This document shows, piece after piece, positions 36,295-46,013 of a stretch of DNA of 64,000 bases. The stretch lies in assembly GCF_900129465.1 (NCBI RefSeq), contig NZ_FSRA01000001.1:3846482-3910481 (forward strand). Direction: 5' to 3'. The position numbers and the translations under genes are program-made. The stretch is from Chitinophaga niabensis. Lineage in GTDB: Bacteria; Bacteroidota; Bacteroidia; Chitinophagales; Chitinophagaceae. The notes under the pieces were generated by a model. The model searched no databases. It was given only the letters and a program-made list of their open reading frames with translations, and was not told the DNA's origin. Numbering within the stretch: the first letter of the stretch is position 1; the number at the start of each line of letters is the position of its first letter.

Positions 36295-37478
36295 AATTTC
36301 TCATATAAAAACTCACCCATTACCATCACGGCCTGTACATTGAAAGCACCATCGCAAATGGTAATGTCTGCATCCATACCTTCCGTTAATCTCCCCTTCC
36401 TGTTCTCCACACCTACTATCCTCGCCGGAGTGGAGGTGAGCATTTGTACCGCTTCATGTACAGGCACTTCTGCCAGGTTCACCATATTGCGTACCAGTTC
36501 GTTGGCGGTGGCCACACTTCCTGCGAATGCCGTTCTGTCCGGCAATTTGGCAACACCATCTTCAACAATCACTTTCATGCCGGACTGTTTGTTACCCAGG
36601 ATACTCTCGCCTTCCGGCATAGCTGCACCACGCATGGCGTCTGTGATGAGCGCAATGCGGCCGGGGCCTTTTATCTTATAGATCAGCTTTAACAAAGCAG
36701 CCGGCAGATGTTTGCCATCTGCAATTATTTCCACATCCATTTCATCCAGCAGGAAAGCCGTTTCTATGACGCCTGCATAACGGAATGCATTTCTGCGGGT
36801 AACACCGGACATACCGGAATATAAATGTGTGGCCAGGGTATAACCATTTTTAAACCCTTCCAGCGCTTCTTCATAAATAGCATCCGTATGTGCAAGAGAA
36901 GGCAGTATGCCCTGTTTCACCAGGTAACGTGCAAATTCGTTGGCACCGGGTAATTCAGGTGCTGCACTCCATCTTTTGATAGCACCGGCAGCAGTCTTCG
37001 TTATTTCTTCGTATTCCGCGGGGTCAGGATTACGGATGTACTCAGGGTTCTGCGCGCCACGCTGTTCCATGGAAAAATAAGGGCCTTCCAGGTGCATGCC
37101 CAGGAACTGTGCACCTGTTTTGTTTTTAGCTGCAGCACGCTGGTAACATTGAACGGTTTGCAGTATGCCAGCCTTATCACTTGTAAGAGTGGTAGGCAGC
37201 ATGGCAGTGGTGCCGTATTGCAGGTGTGTTTGGGCTATCTTTAAAAAGCCTTCTTCTTCCCCGTCCATAAAATCATGTCCGCCGCCGCCATGTACATGAA
37301 TGTCAATAAAACCGGGCATCACATAATTCCCATGTGCATCCCATTCCTCTGCTCCTGCGGCTTCGATATTTCCTTCCTCAATACCCACTATCTTATTTCC
37401 CCTGATCAGTATGCTCCCATTCGGGATCACTTTCGCAGGTGTAACAATGCGGGCGTTATAAATCTTTCTTAACTTCAT
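36291..37478 (-). CDS. nagA: N-acetylglucosamine-6-phosphate deacetylase
   Basis: A 395-aa cytosolic amidohydrolase. The metal site HVHGGGGHD (His61, His63), GMHLEGPY (Glu131), SLAHTDA and catalytic Asp in LITDAM match NagA. THLYSGM replaces the common THLFNAM. It removes acetate from N-acetylated amino-sugar phosphates and feeds NagB, whose start overlaps by 4 bp. Spacing from the MFS permease gene is 14 bp, so uptake and the first cytosolic steps are co-expressed. Confidence 0.93.
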   Translation of the reverse strand: MKLRKIYNARIVTPAKVIPNGSILIRGNKIVGIEEGNIEAAGAEEWDAHGNYVMPGFIDIHVHGGGGHDFMDGEEEGFLKIAQTHLQYGTTAMLPTTLTSDKAGILQTVQCYQRAAAKNKTGAQFLGMHLEGPYFSMEQRGAQNPEYIRNPDPAEYEEITKTAAGAIKRWSAAPELPGANEFARYLVKQGILPSLAHTDAIYEEALEGFKNGYTLATHLYSGMSGVTRRNAFRYAGVIETAFLLDEMDVEIIADGKHLPAALLKLIYKIKGPGRIALITDAMRGAAMPEGESILGNKQSGMKVIVEDGVAKLPDRTAFAGSVATANELVRNMVNLAEVPVHEAVQMLTSTPARIVGVENRKGRLTEGMDADITICDGAFNVQAVMVMGEFLYEKL

Positions 37479-37492
37479 TCCACTTTATCTCT

Positions 37493-38848
37493 TTATTGAA
37501 TAGCTACTTTTCCTTCACTGCTGCGTTTGGTGGCAGACCAATGCCTCACCCGGTGACCATAAATAGCATAGAACACCAGGTAAAGATAACAGGGTATCAA
37601 TACCCAGTAAGCCTGCCTTAATCCATGCGTATCTGCAAACAGCCCGTAGATCTGCGGCAGGATGGCGTTACCACTCAAGCCCATGATCAATACAGATGCA
37701 CCTACTTTTGTAAACTTGCCTAAACCATCCAATGCCAGTGGCCAGATGCCTGCCCAGATCAATGAGTTGGCCAGCCCCAGCAACACTACGAACCAGATGG
37801 AAATATCTGCGTCATGGCCTCTGAAATTCACCCGCCCGTTTGCGAAAATAATGAGCAATGAAAACAGCAAGCCCAGTAATGTGCAAACGCGTAATGCATT
37901 TACCTGGCTGATCACGCGGGGAATAAGGATAATACCTATGAAATATCCGCAAATGGTGCAGAACAACGTGTACGAAGGAAATACTTTGGCTTCCAGCAAA
38001 GAAATATTCATAGAACCTGCATAGCCGATGATGGTATCAATCGCAATTACCTGCGTACCTACATGCAGGAAAATAGCGATAGCGCCCAGCACCAGGTGCG
38101 GGAACTGCATGATCTTTGATTTACCTTCATTTGCACGTTGCTGTTCGGGTGATTCTTCATCTGTATCAATATCCGGTAATGGAGAAAAACGGATCATGAG
38201 GCCCAACAGGAAAAGGAAAACGCCTACGCAAATGTATGGTACTATCACCCGGCTGATCAGTTCATCCAATGCTGCTGCTTTCTGGATATCATCCATATTG
38301 GGCAATTGTTTGAACAGATCTGTATCCGTAGCTCTCAGTACTACCGCTGCGAAGATCAATGGCGCCACTATACCGGCAGCTTTGTTACAGATACCCATGA
38401 TACTGATCCGCTGTGCCGCTCTTTCCTTAGGGCCTAATATGGTGATATAAGGATTGGCCGCTGTTTGCAGGATAGCCAGCCCCGTTCCAAGGATGAACAA
38501 TGCGATCAGGAAAATGGCATAGGTGCGTGTAGCCGCGGCCGGTACAAAAAGGAATGCCCCGAATGCCATGATCCAGAAACCCACCATCATCCCTTTCTTA
38601 AAGCCCGTGGCCTTCAGCAGATAGGAAGCGGGCACCGACATAATAAAATAGGAAATGTAAAAAGCAAAAGTAACCAGGTAAGCCTGAGAATGGCTCAACT
38701 CGCAAGCAATCTTGAAATACGGGATGAGGATGGCATTCACCCATGATACAAATCCAAACATGAAAAACATCACACCAATGATGGCGATGGAAATAACCAC
38801 TTGCTTACGGCTGAGTGATTCCACAGAAATTTTAGCGCTTTTACTCAT
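37493..38848 (-). CDS. Sugar MFS transporter (FucP/NagP-like)
   Basis: A 451-aa inner-membrane permease with about 12 spans. It opens with IGVMFFMFGFVSWVNAILIPYFK, a signature of the FucP/GluP/NagP branch of the major facilitator superfamily, and contains GTGLAILQTAANPYITILGP. An extended cytosolic loop (DIDTDEESPEQQRANEGK) separates the halves. With nagA and nagB behind it, an amino sugar or N-acetylamino sugar is the likely cargo, proton-coupled. No kinase gene is seen in the window, so phosphorylation must be encoded elsewhere. Confidence 0.92.
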   Translation of the reverse strand: MSKSAKISVESLSRKQVVISIAIIGVMFFMFGFVSWVNAILIPYFKIACELSHSQAYLVTFAFYISYFIMSVPASYLLKATGFKKGMMVGFWIMAFGAFLFVPAAATRTYAIFLIALFILGTGLAILQTAANPYITILGPKERAAQRISIMGICNKAAGIVAPLIFAAVVLRATDTDLFKQLPNMDDIQKAAALDELISRVIVPYICVGVFLFLLGLMIRFSPLPDIDTDEESPEQQRANEGKSKIMQFPHLVLGAIAIFLHVGTQVIAIDTIIGYAGSMNISLLEAKVFPSYTLFCTICGYFIGIILIPRVISQVNALRVCTLLGLLFSLLIIFANGRVNFRGHDADISIWFVVLLGLANSLIWAGIWPLALDGLGKFTKVGASVLIMGLSGNAILPQIYGLFADTHGLRQAYWVLIPCYLYLVFYAIYGHRVRHWSATKRSSEGKVAIQ

Positions 38849-38866
38849 TCTTCATACATTTTTTTA

Positions 38867-39937
38867 TCAGGGCGTAATAGTCAGATCGAGCTGCTTCACT
38901 ACCGTTTTGGTCTCTTCCTTATTGTGATTATAAGCTATGAAATAAACTTTATAATTTCCAGGAGTTTTATAAGTATATATATATTCTTCCACCGCATCTG
39001 TATTGATCCCTTTTACGGAAATAGCCCTGTCCGGCCCCAGGCTTACCGTATCTCCCTGCAGCGGCCTGGAGATCACCCATGTTTCCGTGAGCGGATCGTT
39101 AAAGGGGCTTGCCGGATCGTAGGGAACAAATACAGGAACCCTTGCCGCCGGCTGGTATGTAGGACTGCCAGGGATATAGATGGGGTTGAGAGGATTATAA
39201 ATAGAATAATTCGGATTGAAGATAGAATCATTCGGGTCTTTATATTTATTCCCCAGCAAGGTTAACCTGGAAGCAATAATGGTATTCTGTGCAGGTGCAT
39301 CCACCGGATACTGGTTGATGGTCCTGAAACCAATATTCTCCTGGTTTGCGATCAGCAGTTCCTGTGTTCCGATGAAGGGGGCTTTGCTCCTTACCATCAT
39401 GTTCTGGATCCACCATATCCGCGCGAGGCCATTTACGGCCTGGGGTTTGGTAATGTATTTGAAGCCGAGATAAACAGGTTTCTCTGCATCTATCCAGGTA
39501 CTGATATCCAGTTTACTGGAGGCTACGTTTGTAGTGGTAGTAGCCAAAGTGAAGCTGCTGGTTATCTCCGTCCAGGTAGCTGCTTTTACGCTGGCGAAAT
39601 CATCTTTGCCATTGTAGTTGTCTGACAGCCAAATGGAAACCTGGCCGGTTTGCGTGCCGGTACCTGCCAACTGTGTACTGAAATCCAGTGTTGCCCCTTT
39701 CCCGGTTATCACTACCTTACGGCCATCTTTGTATTGATAGTCGTTAAAGCCTTCTCCTGAATATAAAGAAATATTATCCTGCACGCCGGTAATAGTGAAC
39801 ACCACGGGCTCATTTACTTTAAAGGTTGTTTTTGTGACCTTTACGTCAAACGCCGGATCTTCCAGTTCACCCAGTTTATCGGAGCATGCGCCCAAAGCGA
39901 GACCCATGTATATTAACCACAAGAATTTATGTTGCAT
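38867..39937 (-). CDS. DUF5017-like surface lipoprotein
   Basis: A 356-aa lipoprotein from the ATG at 39937 (MQHKFLWLIYMGLALGAC); a GTG at 39961 overlaps the SusD stop and would extend the signal unusefully. The start of the mature part, PAFDVKVTKTTFKVNEPVVFTITG and SLYSGEGFNDYQYK, matches DUF5017 proteins, which occur behind SusCD pairs and probably bind glycan at the surface. The domain ends with a PKD-like strand (YIYTYKTPGNYKVYFIAYN). It is third in the unit. Confidence 0.85.
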   Translation of the reverse strand: MQHKFLWLIYMGLALGACSDKLGELEDPAFDVKVTKTTFKVNEPVVFTITGVQDNISLYSGEGFNDYQYKDGRKVVITGKGATLDFSTQLAGTGTQTGQVSIWLSDNYNGKDDFASVKAATWTEITSSFTLATTTTNVASSKLDISTWIDAEKPVYLGFKYITKPQAVNGLARIWWIQNMMVRSKAPFIGTQELLIANQENIGFRTINQYPVDAPAQNTIIASRLTLLGNKYKDPNDSIFNPNYSIYNPLNPIYIPGSPTYQPAARVPVFVPYDPASPFNDPLTETWVISRPLQGDTVSLGPDRAISVKGINTDAVEEYIYTYKTPGNYKVYFIAYNHNKEETKTVVKQLDLTITP

Positions 39938-39957
39938 GTCTTTATTTTTAAAAGTGA

Positions 39958-41796
39958 TCACCAGCCGGTGTTTTGTACCATTTTATTATTCGTTACCATT
40001 TCAGCACTGGGAATTGGCAGGAATAAATGTTTTGGTATTTCTATGTTGGAATAATAAGAGATGAAAACATTCCCGGGAATGTCTACCGTCATTGTAGAAG
40101 CCATATCACGGTGAGTTTGTTCATATATTTCCCAACGGACCAGGTCTGCACGACGGATGTTCTCAAAGTTGAGTTCACGCAGGCGTTCATCCTGGAGGAA
40201 TTTCCGGAAAGTTTCTTTGGAAGCAGTGAACGCCGGTTTTACATCAGCGTCTGCCGGAACGTAAATAGCGGCAGTTGCCTGTGCACCTGTTCCGCCGCCG
40301 CCACTCAAAGTAACGGTGGGTGCAGTAGTATATTTACCAGCCTGGAAAAATTCAACGCCTGTAGCATCCCTGTCCAGATCTATTTTAGTAACAACACCTC
40401 CTGCAACAGTAGCTTTTGCAGTAGCAGTGCTTCCGTTACCGGCTGCTATTGTTACTGTTGGCGCCGTAGTGTATCCGGCGCCGCCATTTGTAACCGTGAT
40501 GCTCTTTACACCGGTGGACCAGCCTCTTCTCCTTACCTGGTTAACCAGGTCCTGCGCTTCAGCAGTAGGGCCATTCAATTCATTGAGGGCTTCCGCATAC
40601 ATCAGCAGTACATCCGTATACCGCAACAGTTGCACATTGATAGGTGAGCGTGTAGCGCTCTTGGGGATCAATGTTTCATACTCCCTTCTGAACTTGCCCG
40701 GTGTTCTTGAATATTTGGTGCTTTCCAACGGAATTTCCGCAATCAGTGTTTTCACACCATTGGCTGCAGGTAATGCAGCATAATTGAAAAATGGTATGCA
40801 CCAGGGCTTCCTCAGATCGCCGGTTTCATAGCTGTTGTACAGTTTGGCAGTATAGGTCATGTATCCATCCGACCTGCCGGTATTGGTATTTGGAGTGGCA
40901 ATGCCGTTGATCCATCCGTTCCTCCCGGTTTCAGCATAAGCTTCCGTTCCATTCCCAATAAATTCAACTTCCCAGATACTTTCTTTGATGTCGTATTTTT
41001 CAGAGGCAAGTGTGATGAAGATGTTAGAGTAGCTTGGGTTCAGGCGATGCGCTGCCAATCCATCCTCCATGATCTTCTTCCCCCAGTTGATCACTTCCTG
41101 GTAGCGGGAAGCGTCTTTCAGGGGAAAACCTGCCATATACAGGTTCACCCGCATGAGGATACCACGAACGGCAGATTTACTGACACGGCCGCCAAAACCA
41201 TAACTGGTAATATCTCCAACAAGCGCTTCCGCCTCCGTCATATCCTTCACGATCTGATCATATACCTCTTTAACGGTATTCTTCGGAATGTGTACCGCTA
41301 TGGCAGATTTACTGGATGCCAGTTTCAGCGGAACGCCGCCAAAGTTCTGCACCAGCAGAAAATGAAAATAAGCCCTCAGGAAAAGCGCTTCTCCCTTCAC
41401 CGTATTCCTCTTTGCCTCCGGAATGGCAGGATTGTTATTCACTCCTTCCAGTAAGGCATTGGCCCTGTTGATACCATTGTAACATTCCCTCCAGAAGGCG
41501 GTCACATACTGATCGCCAGGAGTATGATTCAGGCGGAAAGCGCCCGTAGCAATGGAAGAGCGGTTCATAAAACCTTCATCTCCGGACCAGCCTAAAAGGT
41601 AAAGCGCATTATTGCCATAGATGGCATCTGCACCCAGGCTCGAATACACAGCGGCCAGTGCATAATCCAGTTCCTGTTCTGTTTTGTAATACCCTGCCGG
41701 AAACAATGCATCTTTTGGTTTTGTATCCAGGAATTTATTACAGGAAGCTGCTGATATTATTATAAAACTCAACAAAATGAAATACTTGATTTTCAT
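39958..41796 (-). CDS. SusD/RagB-family lipoprotein with an inserted Gly/Thr-rich repeat module
   Basis: A 612-aa lipoprotein (lipobox ISAASC), long for SusD. The N-terminal part is normal (KDALFPAGYYKTEQELDYAL, GEALFLRAYFHFLLVQNFGGVPL). Between NQVRRRG and FRKFLQDERLRELNFE, normally about 20-30 residues apart, lies an insert at about 430-512 (DNA 40261-40509). It holds two related units: TVTNGGAGYTTAPTVTIAAG and GKYTTAPTVTLSGGGGTG. The frame continues cleanly through it, so it is not a frameshift. The insert probably forms a small beta module at the ligand-facing side. The partner SusC ends 20 bp upstream. Confidence 0.92.
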   Translation of the reverse strand: MKIKYFILLSFIIISAASCNKFLDTKPKDALFPAGYYKTEQELDYALAAVYSSLGADAIYGNNALYLLGWSGDEGFMNRSSIATGAFRLNHTPGDQYVTAFWRECYNGINRANALLEGVNNNPAIPEAKRNTVKGEALFLRAYFHFLLVQNFGGVPLKLASSKSAIAVHIPKNTVKEVYDQIVKDMTEAEALVGDITSYGFGGRVSKSAVRGILMRVNLYMAGFPLKDASRYQEVINWGKKIMEDGLAAHRLNPSYSNIFITLASEKYDIKESIWEVEFIGNGTEAYAETGRNGWINGIATPNTNTGRSDGYMTYTAKLYNSYETGDLRKPWCIPFFNYAALPAANGVKTLIAEIPLESTKYSRTPGKFRREYETLIPKSATRSPINVQLLRYTDVLLMYAEALNELNGPTAEAQDLVNQVRRRGWSTGVKSITVTNGGAGYTTAPTVTIAAGNGSTATAKATVAGGVVTKIDLDRDATGVEFFQAGKYTTAPTVTLSGGGGTGAQATAAIYVPADADVKPAFTASKETFRKFLQDERLRELNFENIRRADLVRWEIYEQTHRDMASTMTVDIPGNVFISYYSNIEIPKHLFLPIPSAEMVTNNKMVQNTGW

Positions 41797-41816
41797 ATTT
41801 GAGATTTTAAGCGAGT

Positions 41817-44800
41817 TTAGAAATTAGCTTTTAGTCCAAAGGTGATCGTTCTTGCCTGCGGATAGGCAGAGTAATCATAACCGGGTGTTAACACACTGTT
41901 CCGGGTAGACACCTCCGGGTCAAGCCCTGAGTACTTCGTCCACGTAAAAAGGTTCTGCATGGCTACATTCAGGGATAAGCCTGACATGTATGCCCTTCTC
42001 AGGATACGAGACGGTATCGCATAATCGAGGGACAATGTTTTAAGGCGCAGGTAAGATCCATCTTCCAGGTACTTGGTAGAATGGTAACCGATCACACCTT
42101 CGCCACCTGCCCTGAAATGTTCATTGGTCTGGTTCTCAGGCGTCCACCTGTTAGCATAACTCGCATACTGGTTCATATTCCTTCTGCCGTTGGTATTTCC
42201 TTCAAATGTGATCCGGTTGGCATTGTAGATATTGTTGCCGTAAGACCACTGGAAGAAAATATTCAGGCTGAACCCTTTGTAGCTCAGGTTGTTCACAAAA
42301 CCGCCATAATGAATGGGAAGGCCTCTGCCAATGATGGTCTTATCATCCGCATTCACATTTCCATCTCCGTTAATATCTCTGTATTTAATATCCCCGGGCT
42401 GTATGGTGTTCCGTGGCCTGCCATTAGCAGGAACCTCCGCTTTCAACAGGTACACACCGGGAGAAGGGATGTCGAAATCACTGTACTGGTAGTTTCCCTC
42501 CCAGATATATCCCAGCATCATACCGGCAGACTGGCCTATGGTGGCAGTATACAGGTTGTCAGAATAGTTCACATCTGTTTGTACGGCATTATCCAGTGAG
42601 CGCTGGCCTTCAGTAAGCGCCAGTACTTTGTTTTTATTGAAGGTGATATTCGCACTGCTTTCCCATCTGAAATCCTTTGATTCCACTACCCGTACATTCA
42701 GCGTAAATTCATATCCCCTGTTCTCCATCTTTCCGATGTTCTTGAAGGCAGTACCAAAACCAACTGTAGGTGGGAGCTGTGCATTCAGCAACAGATCATC
42801 CGTTGTTTTTTTGTACATGCCGGCGGTGAACTCAATCCTGTTCTTAAACAAGCCAAGCGTATAATCGATGTCCATGGAAGTGGTGGTTTCCCAGGTGAGG
42901 TCTTCGTTACCGAGGTTATTCTGGTAAACAGCCAGCAAAGGCGTTCCATTATTAAAGGAGTATCCTGAGATATTAGTGGTGAGCTGAGAAATATAGCTGA
43001 AGTCCCCCACCCTGTCGTTACCTATTTGCCCGTAACTACCTCTGAGCTTTGAAGTACTGATCACCGCATGGTTCTTCAGGAATGCTTCGTTGTGCATATT
43101 CCAGGCAGCAGAGGCGCCGGGGAAATATCCCCACCTGTTGTTGGCTGCAAACTTGGAAGAACCGTCTGCCCGGAAGTTGATGGTGAGCAGGTAGCGGGAA
43201 TCATAATTATAATCTATCCTTCCGCCATAAGAGTTACGGGTATTATAAGAAGTAGATGCAATAGGATTATAAGGTACTCCTTCATTCAGCCCTGCAATTC
43301 CAAGGCTTTCATTTGGCAGGAGCTTGGAAGAGAACCCATCGGACCTGTAAACAGTTTTCTGCAAGCTTACCAGCCCCAGTGCAGCGATGGTATGTTTCTT
43401 ATGGAATGTTTTGTTATAGGTAAGGGTATTTTCGCTGGACCAGCTATTGATGAAATTATGTGCAAGGGAACCATTTATTCCTTCATTGTTGTTGGGATTG
43501 GATGGGCTTCCTTTACTTGTTTTAGAATTGTAGAACCTTTCCGCCGTACCGCTCGTTTTCCTGATCCCTCCTCCTGCTTTCAGTACGAGACCGTCCAGGA
43601 TGTCTATACTCACGCTTCCCAATCCTTCCAATACACCTGTATAATCATACTGATACTGATTCTCCAGGTCTTTTACAGGGTTGATCCTGAAATCACTTGA
43701 ATTCACGGCATCATCATCTGCATCCGCATCCAGCAGGCTTTCATCAGAATCAGGGAAACCGATGGGGCGGTAAGCCCAGGTGCGGAACATTACATAACTG
43801 GAGGTACTGCTGGTTGGGCTGCTGTTGATCACCTGCCCCCATTGCGTAACATCAGAATAACCCGCTGTAAAATTTGCCCTTACACGGTTACTGATGGTAT
43901 GGTCCAGCGTTATCCTGCCGGTGTATCTTTTAAGGCCCGTATTAATTACAACACCCTGCTGATCAAAGAAAGAGCCAGAGACAGAATACTTCGTTTGTTC
44001 ATTACCCCCTCTTACGGCCACGTTGTAAATGTTGATCTTACCCTTTGTGAACACATGGTCCTGGAAATCTTCGCCCTTTACATTTTTATAGTCGTCCAGC
44101 GTTTTGCCGCCGGCCAGGTAGCGGTTTCCTTCTCCTGAAGTGGGGAATCTTTCCAGCTGATACCGGATGTACTCATAAGGACTCATAAGTTCAATCTTTT
44201 TTCTTTCCAGCTGAAAACCGCTGGAAGCACCCAAGGACACAACGGGCCTTCCCATCCGGCCTTTCTTGGTCTGGATAAGTATTACCCCATTAGCAGCTCT
44301 TGATCCATAGATGGCGGTAGAGGATGCATCCTTGAGGATGGTCATAGACTCAATATCGTCTGGGTTAATGGTAGAAGGATCGAGATCTTCCACAGGGAAA
44401 CCGTCAATCACATACAAAGGCGCTACACTGTTTGTGAGCGATCCGGCTCCACGGATAACAATATTCACGCCGCCACCGGGCTGACCATCAGAGCTGGAAA
44501 CCTGCACCCCGGCCACACGGCCTGCGAGTGCTTCCGCAAAGGAGCCCACAGGAGCTTTGGACATGTCTTTTACATTTACCACGCTCACTGAACCGGTGAG
44601 GTCCTTTTTTCTAACGGTGTTATAACCGATCACCACTACTTCTCCCAAAGCTTCTTCTTTGGGGACCATGGTGAGGTTCACAACAGAACGGCCATTCACC
44701 TTTAATTCTGTTGTTTCCATACTGATGAAGGAGAAAACGAGCACATCGTTTGGCCCGGCATTAATGGCGTACCGGCCATTGTCATCTGAATAAACTTTGC

Positions 44801-44984
44801 GGGTAGTACCTTTAACGGCGATGGTTACGCCAGGCATAGGGAGATTAGTTCCTGTTTCCAGTACCCTTCCGGTTACCGTTGCAGGTGGTGTTTGCGCCTG
44901 TGCCTTTGATTCAAAAGGCAGGAGCATGATGAATGACAATGCAAAAAGAAGTGCAGCATGAAGGAAATTCGACTTTCGTTCCAT
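41817..44984 (-). CDS. SusC/RagA-family TonB-linked outer-membrane transporter
   Basis: A 1055-aa receptor: signal peptide (LLFALSFIMLLPFESKAQ), carboxypeptidase-regulatory-like domain (TGTNLPMPGVTIAVKGT-like), plug motifs (LAGRVAGVQV, APLYVIDGFPVEDL, ILKDASSTAIYGSRAANGVI) and barrel ending TFGLKANF. No STN domain, so no sigma/FecR control is expected. It heads a nine-gene unit (SusC, SusD, DUF5017, MFS, NagA, NagB, enolase-type, two amidohydrolases). The operator-like site at 45026-45039 lies about 42-55 nt upstream of the ATG. Confidence 0.94.
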   Translation of the reverse strand: MERKSNFLHAALLFALSFIMLLPFESKAQAQTPPATVTGRVLETGTNLPMPGVTIAVKGTTRKVYSDDNGRYAINAGPNDVLVFSFISMETTELKVNGRSVVNLTMVPKEEALGEVVVIGYNTVRKKDLTGSVSVVNVKDMSKAPVGSFAEALAGRVAGVQVSSSDGQPGGGVNIVIRGAGSLTNSVAPLYVIDGFPVEDLDPSTINPDDIESMTILKDASSTAIYGSRAANGVILIQTKKGRMGRPVVSLGASSGFQLERKKIELMSPYEYIRYQLERFPTSGEGNRYLAGGKTLDDYKNVKGEDFQDHVFTKGKINIYNVAVRGGNEQTKYSVSGSFFDQQGVVINTGLKRYTGRITLDHTISNRVRANFTAGYSDVTQWGQVINSSPTSSTSSYVMFRTWAYRPIGFPDSDESLLDADADDDAVNSSDFRINPVKDLENQYQYDYTGVLEGLGSVSIDILDGLVLKAGGGIRKTSGTAERFYNSKTSKGSPSNPNNNEGINGSLAHNFINSWSSENTLTYNKTFHKKHTIAALGLVSLQKTVYRSDGFSSKLLPNESLGIAGLNEGVPYNPIASTSYNTRNSYGGRIDYNYDSRYLLTINFRADGSSKFAANNRWGYFPGASAAWNMHNEAFLKNHAVISTSKLRGSYGQIGNDRVGDFSYISQLTTNISGYSFNNGTPLLAVYQNNLGNEDLTWETTTSMDIDYTLGLFKNRIEFTAGMYKKTTDDLLLNAQLPPTVGFGTAFKNIGKMENRGYEFTLNVRVVESKDFRWESSANITFNKNKVLALTEGQRSLDNAVQTDVNYSDNLYTATIGQSAGMMLGYIWEGNYQYSDFDIPSPGVYLLKAEVPANGRPRNTIQPGDIKYRDINGDGNVNADDKTIIGRGLPIHYGGFVNNLSYKGFSLNIFFQWSYGNNIYNANRITFEGNTNGRRNMNQYASYANRWTPENQTNEHFRAGGEGVIGYHSTKYLEDGSYLRLKTLSLDYAIPSRILRRAYMSGLSLNVAMQNLFTWTKYSGLDPEVSTRNSVLTPGYDYSAYPQARTITFGLKANF

Positions 44985-45025
44985 AGCAGAATAGTTGTTT
45001 TAAGTAAATGTTGGCCTTACTACTA

Positions 45026-45039
45026 CGGGTACGTACACG
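45026..45039. promoter_or_regulatory. LacI-type operator candidate upstream of the SusC-nagAB unit
   Basis: CGGGTACGTACACG on the plus strand; on the minus strand CGTGTACGTACCCG. The central GTACGTAC with CG on both flanks gives local dyad symmetry. The core matches the other copies. Confidence 0.65.
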
Positions 45040-45114
45040 ACAATGAATGTAAAGAAACAGGTTAAATGAGTGGATTTTGCGTATTGAATAACGGCTGGAT
45101 CAAAAATGAATTCC

Positions 45115-45996
45115 TTATCTGTTGAACCCTTCCCTGATAATGTTATACTTTGCAGGAGACTTAACAGGGTCCTGGTGGCAGTAGATCAGTACACCATCAG
45201 CATATTGTTTGCTGAAAGCAAGTACCTGTTTTACATAATCCGCCGATGACTGTCCTAATCTTGAATGACCTGTTGCATATATATCCACGAATACCGGGAA
45301 ATCTTTTCTGAATAATTTACGGATGGATGCTACCTCTGCTTCTACTTTAGTAGGATCGGTTAAGTTGCCGCCCCCGGTCTCTGCCCTGTAAGGAAATAAA
45401 ATACCATCTATCAGCTCACCATAATTAGCGGCAAATGCTGGTGTGATCTGGCGGTAGTAGACACAGGGTACGAAAGCCAGGTTCGGGTTGATGGCCCTTG
45501 CACCTTTCAGGCAGGAGTCCGTGTAGGACGTTGTAAAAAGTTTCAGGTTGTGTGCAAAATCATCGATACTCCAGGCTACCAGGTTCGGATATTTGACACT
45601 TAAACGGGCAATAGCGGTAGCCCAGGTTTTGTAATCCATCTGATAAGGCTCAGAGGAATGTTTAGCGATTGGTTTTGATTCACTGGGTGGCACAAGGCTT
45701 ACCCAGACTTTAATATTTTGTTCTTTAGCTAATGGGAGAAAGATCTGAAGATCGTCCCAATCATTTTCATTCATCCAGATCAGCCAGTGATAAGTGGTAG
45801 CATGGATCTCTTTCAATTCCGCCAGCAACTGCTGCTGATTTACACGGCCATTTGCCAGCCGCGGCGGAGCAGCATAAGTGCCATAGGTATTTTTCAGGTG
45901 CGTGGCTTTAGTTGCACCCTGATCTTGCGCGATCTTCCTGTTTGAGCAGGCTGTGAGCCCAAGCAGCAAGGTAAAAAAAAGCAGTCTCTGTAGCAT
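45115..45996 (-). CDS. Lipoprotein with glycosidase-like TIM-barrel fold
   Basis: A 293-aa lipoprotein (lipobox LGLTAC). The body resembles small TIM-barrel glycoside-hydrolase-like proteins: YHWLIWMNENDWDDLQIFLPLAKEQNIKVWVSLVPP, then LVAWSIDDFAHNL, where acidic residues are placed like a catalytic carboxylate, and FPVFVDIYATGHS. No CAZy family can be named from sequence alone. It is the last gene of the unit starting at 50054, 17 bp after the ceramidase-like gene. Confidence 0.78.
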   Translation of the reverse strand: MLQRLLFFTLLLGLTACSNRKIAQDQGATKATHLKNTYGTYAAPPRLANGRVNQQQLLAELKEIHATTYHWLIWMNENDWDDLQIFLPLAKEQNIKVWVSLVPPSESKPIAKHSSEPYQMDYKTWATAIARLSVKYPNLVAWSIDDFAHNLKLFTTSYTDSCLKGARAINPNLAFVPCVYYRQITPAFAANYGELIDGILFPYRAETGGGNLTDPTKVEAEVASIRKLFRKDFPVFVDIYATGHSRLGQSSADYVKQVLAFSKQYADGVLIYCHQDPVKSPAKYNIIREGFNR

Positions 45997-46013
45997 GTGA
46001 AAATATTAATTGC

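Noticed and set aside
40261..40509. Frameshift or assembly error in the SusD gene
   Set aside because: The frame stays open on both sides and the insert encodes an ordered repeat with typical codon use.
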